A stretch of DNA of 51,111 nt. Source: an uncultured beta proteobacterium. Lineage in GTDB: Bacteria; Pseudomonadota; Gammaproteobacteria; Burkholderiales; Burkholderiaceae_C. The stretch covers positions 1 to 51,111 of the forward strand of contig CAISLN010000066.1 of NCBI GenBank assembly GCA_903886275.1, given 5' to 3'. The translations under genes and the position numbers were made by a program. Positions 49,744 through 51,111 of the stretch are shown piece by piece. Under the pieces are notes generated by a model that saw only the letters and a list, made by a program, of their open reading frames with translations, searched no databases and was not told where the DNA came from. The stretch's first letter is position 1. The number at the start of each line of letters is the position of its first letter.

Positions 49744-51111
49744 CTACTTCAGTGAGTGCCCATGGTCATCAAGCACATCATCAATACCCAACAGTGTCAG
49801 CTTGGCAACCAGTTCTGTACTCAGTGCATCACCAGCAGACAAGGTACCTGACACATGCAGGTCAACCACATTCGCGTTGTCAAAGAGCTGCTTGTCAACA
49901 AGTCCGTTGGAGTCTTCGAACTTGGTGAGCAGGTCGTTCAACTTGGCTTCCAGTTCGGAAGTTCCGGCAAAGGCGACGCCGGCATTGACCACCAGAGCCC
50001 CGGTATGCACAACGTGGTCGGCGCCAATGCCTGCCAGTTGCGCCAGAGTCACGTCCAGCGTACCGGAACCCGCGTGGTTCACCGTTACGTCTGCGCCCGC
50101 ATCGGCCTTGATCAGACCGGCATCCATCAGAGCTTTGAGGTCGGTGTCGTCCGCCGTGAAATGGGTGATCTGGTCGATCTTGATGTCGCTGATGCCAGCG
50201 GCCGCCAGTGCATCCGCCAGGGTTTGACCGTGCAAGAGTGCGAGCGGATCCGCGTCGCCATCGGCTGCATCCAGAATCATGCCCAGGGTCACCACACTGG
50301 TCGCGTAGGCCGCGTCCAGCTCAATCGTCATGCCATCGAAGGCTGGGGCCAACACACCCTCACCGCCCAGGTTGGCACCGATGGAATCGTTCAACACCAC
50401 CGACAGGGCGTCGATATGCGCAGCGGCAAAGTTGCCATCCGGATTGTTGATTGCAGCAATCAGGTTGCCCAGCTCACCGTCGATCACATTCAGTTGCACA
50501 TGGTCTTGCGCGTCAAAGACTGGCAGTGCGCCGTTGGCAAATGCGCCTGCTCCCATGTCGAGCACAACGGTATTGGAGGCATCCGCAGGATCGGCGTGCA
50601 CAAAGTCCACACCCAGGTTCTGCAAGTCATGCAGGCTGGTTTGCAAATGCGTACCCTGGGCTTGAACCGCAACACCCGTGTCATCGGTTGCGAAATGCAG
50701 ACCTTCGGACACCAGCGACGACGCTTGCGCATCGGTAAGCGTGACCGCGTTGCTGCCAAGGTCAAGGACGTCCAGGTCATGCGCATAGGTTTGCGCATCG
50801 ATGGTGCCAACCAGGTTGGTAATCATCTGGTCCTGCACATCGGCAGCAACCTGTACCGTGATTTCGTCTTCTGTGGCGAACACCAGTCCACCATCGTGAA
50901 TTGCATCGACCGTTGTCGAATCAAGCGCCAGGCTGTGGTCAGCGGCCATGATGCTGCTGAAGCCCGCTGTATGCAGGGCCTGTGCATCGGTGGCCATTTG
51001 TGCAGAGGAGATACCACTCAGCGTTGCATTGCTGACTTCAAGCCCCACCACCACACCAGCGGCTGCATGCACAGTGGGCAGGTGCGCAAAGTCAATCGCG
51101 CCAGCACCGGC
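49744..51111 (-). CDS. C-terminal part of a long acidic repetitive secreted protein (partial)
   Basis: The frame is open through the right edge, so the true start lies outside the window; 455 codons are visible. The sequence is rich in A, D, L, V, T and N, poor in Lys, Arg and Cys, and highly acidic. It consists of diverged repeats in which a ...GLVFATED... or LGVDFVHADP unit alternates with LALDSTTVDAI or VLDLGSNAVTLTDAQA. It ends LTLLGIDDVLDDHGHSLK with an unstructured acidic tail suitable as an uncleaved secretion signal. No RTX nonapeptide (GGxGxDxxx) is visible in this part. Immediately followed by ABC, MFP and TolC genes, it is the likely substrate: an adhesin or surface-layer-like protein. 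That role is inferred from position and composition. Confidence 0.75.
   Translation of the reverse strand, partial: AGAGAIDFAHLPTVHAAAGVVVGLEVSNATLSGISSAQMATDAQALHTAGFSSIMAADHSLALDSTTVDAIHDGGLVFATEDEITVQVAADVQDQMITNLVGTIDAQTYAHDLDVLDLGSNAVTLTDAQASSLVSEGLHFATDDTGVAVQAQGTHLQTSLHDLQNLGVDFVHADPADASNTVVLDMGAGAFANGALPVFDAQDHVQLNVIDGELGNLIAAINNPDGNFAAAHIDALSVVLNDSIGANLGGEGVLAPAFDGMTIELDAAYATSVVTLGMILDAADGDADPLALLHGQTLADALAAAGISDIKIDQITHFTADDTDLKALMDAGLIKADAGADVTVNHAGSGTLDVTLAQLAGIGADHVVHTGALVVNAGVAFAGTSELEAKLNDLLTKFEDSNGLVDKQLFDNANVVDLHVSGTLSAGDALSTELVAKLTLLGIDDVLDDHGHSLK

Overview
The window is bacterial. Its GC-rich backbone, tight ATGA-coupled operons and gene families (TtuD-type glycerate kinase, CysNC-type sulfate activation, enterobacterial-type Ugd, PrtD/E-like type I secretion) suggest a betaproteobacterium of the Burkholderiales, perhaps a Comamonadaceae member of the Rhodoferax/Polaromonas kind. 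That placement is inferred from gene content only. I saw no rRNA, tRNA or CRISPR array.

Region 1 (1-11.9 kb) is a chromosomal signalling block. It has the end of a RelE-type toxin-antitoxin pair, a glycerate 2-kinase and a heme oxygenase. Divergent from the heme oxygenase is a membrane histidine kinase whose periplasmic part carries two heme c attachment motifs. The kinase is translationally coupled to an NtrC-type sigma-54 activator. Next come a stand-alone receiver, a receiver fused to a three-fold repeated membrane domain, a degenerate HD-GYP-like protein and a PAS-GGDEF-EAL-PAS cyclic-di-GMP enzyme.

Region 2 (12-22.3 kb) is a decaying sulfate-activation cluster and a landing zone for mobile and defence genes. 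cysQ has an abnormal C-terminus, cysN has lost its middle, and cysD is a fragment that stops at a large zinc-ribbon transposase. Only the cysC part and a TauE/SafE exporter look whole. An AbiE pair sits inside the cluster with its toxin reduced by internal deletions to 74 codons. After the transposase come small unknown genes, a frameshifted stub of a DUF4268-type protein, a second and intact AbiE-like pair, and hipBA. At least four toxin-antitoxin loci lie in the window.

Region 3 (22.4-51.1 kb, all on the minus strand) is a surface glycan and secretion locus, transcribed from high to low coordinates. It starts with the C-terminal part of a long acidic repetitive secreted protein, then a complete type I secretion system (ABC ATPase, membrane fusion protein, TolC-like outer-membrane protein). 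A TPR/OGT-like (GT41) transferase follows, then a small GT-A-like protein and a protein with a histone-H1-like tail. Two coiled-coil proteins come next, one headed by a sulfotransferase-like and one by an FkbM-like domain. They are followed by a BNR-propeller protein, a 1448-residue protein with four glycosyltransferase modules, an acyltransferase, GT47, GT2-DUF1796 and GT4 proteins, and UDP-glucose dehydrogenase. An AT-rich patch (about 29-32.7 kb) contains a wrecked gene, lies beside an IS200 remnant and covers the second half of the four-module transferase, so part of the locus was probably swapped in.

The most interesting candidate system is in region 3: a multi-module polymerase-like glycosyltransferase beside a modification-type domain on a heptad-repeat rod encoded by 126-bp tandem repeats. 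By analogy with the WbdA/WbdD chain-length ruler, this could set glycan length, and it is genetically tied to a type I secreted surface protein and an OGT-like transferase.
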